Assembly: GCA_946408865.1 (NCBI GenBank)
Contig: CAMJTZ010000028.1
Location: 1 to 16,184 of the forward strand
Reading direction: 5' to 3'
DNA length: 16,184 bases
Source: an uncultured Clostridia bacterium
GTDB taxonomy: Bacteria; Bacillota_A; Clostridia; Christensenellales; Aristaeellaceae
Shown here: in pieces, positions 15,980 through 16,184 of the stretch
How the letters are laid out: each line of letters opens with the position of its first letter
Position numbering within the stretch: position 1 is the stretch's first letter
The notes under the pieces: generated by a model
What the model saw: only the letters and a program-made list of their open reading frames with translations
Told to the model about the DNA's origin: nothing
The model's database searches: none
Program-made: the position numbers and the translations under genes

Positions 15980-16008
15980 TTGCAAAGCGAAAAAAGTTAT
16001 GCTATGAT
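15980..16008 (+). promoter_or_regulatory. Promoter of the T-box leader
   Basis: TTGCAA (15980-15985), a 17-bp spacer and TATGAT (16003-16008) place the start near 16014-16016, exactly at the base of the T-box stem I. It is divergent from the thioesterase promoter, about 50 bp away. Confidence 0.72.
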
Positions 16009-16014
16009 GCGATA

Positions 16015-16184
16015 AACCGTTGAGGAAGAGTGAGTACTTTTCCGGGAATCCTTCACAGAGAGCCGCCGGGGGTGGGAAGGCGGCAGGGATCGGAACAGGG
16101 AATGGACTTCTGAGGGCGAGCAGAAAGGTTTTTCCGAGTATGCGAGACGGAGACGACCCTCCGTGATCAAAGGTCCGCGTATGA
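16015..16184 (+). ncRNA. T-box riboswitch leader with UGG (tryptophan) specifier, 3' end cut by window
   Basis: Stem I elements occur in order. The GA-rich kink-turn base TTGAGGAAG pairs with CTTCTGAGG. The AGTA specifier-loop motif is at 16033-16036 and the AGAGAG bulge at 16057-16062. An apical stem GCCGCC/GGCGGC (16062-16067/16079-16084) encloses a GGTG-containing loop. The 3' specifier segment reads GAA-TGG-A-CTTCT-GAG, aligning with the remembered glyQ pattern GGC-A-UUCUU-GAG, so TGG at 16103-16105 is the specifier and tRNA-Trp the expected ligand. A stem III-like hairpin ACGGAG/CTCCGT follows (~16147-16164). The expected target is trpS or a tryptophan synthesis or uptake gene downstream. 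The T-box core expected next appears abbreviated (AAAGGTCCGCG, 16169-16179). Confidence 0.85.

Noticed and set aside
15848..15985. N-terminal extension of the thioesterase
   Set aside because: The extension runs through the -35/-10 promoter and a good ribosome site lies just before 15847.
1..16184. Mobile elements, CRISPR arrays, tRNA or rRNA genes, novel defence-type cluster
   Set aside because: No spaced repeats, transposase or integrase motifs, cloverleaf or rRNA sequence was found. All open space is filled by housekeeping genes and short regulatory gaps.

Overview
This GC-rich window reads as ordinary chromosome from a Firmicutes/Clostridia-type bacterium, probably an anaerobic gut or rumen lineage. 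The basis is clostridial-looking PurA and PurB sequences, LL-diaminopimelate aminotransferase, purine-rich Shine-Dalgarno sites, near-consensus sigma-A promoters and a T-box leader. The lineage is inferred from remembered sequence patterns; no search was run. I saw no insertion sequence, phage gene, CRISPR array, tRNA or rRNA.

Layout: (1) 1-5794 is a tight plus-strand run of gltB (5' end outside the window), gltD and purC. (2) 5795-7702 holds an amt gene whose product is an ammonium channel fused to a C-terminal PII domain. It is preceded by a near-consensus promoter that runs straight into an intrinsic-terminator hairpin, and followed by a 13-bp perfect hairpin. (3) 7721-10972 carries glmS, with its own promoter and no visible glmS ribozyme, then dapL. 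(4) 10973-15459 carries purA and purB (18 bp apart), then pyrG behind a small terminator-like hairpin. (5) 15425-15847 on the minus strand is a small PaaI-like hotdog thioesterase whose 3' end overlaps pyrG tail to tail. (6) 15980-16184 is a promoter and a T-box leader with a UGG (Trp) specifier; the gene it controls lies beyond the window.

The theme is nitrogen entry and distribution. Amt-PII admits ammonium and senses nitrogen/energy status. GltBD turns glutamine plus 2-oxoglutarate into glutamate. GlmS and PyrG spend glutamine amide nitrogen on amino sugars and CTP. DapL uses glutamate for diaminopimelate and lysine. PurC, PurA and PurB are the purine enzymes that add aspartate or release it as fumarate.

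The most interesting items are the Trp T-box with an apparently shortened T-box core, the promoter-terminator arrangement before the Amt-PII fusion, and a 12-bp hairpin in the pyrG/thioesterase convergent junction. No wholly new system is evident.
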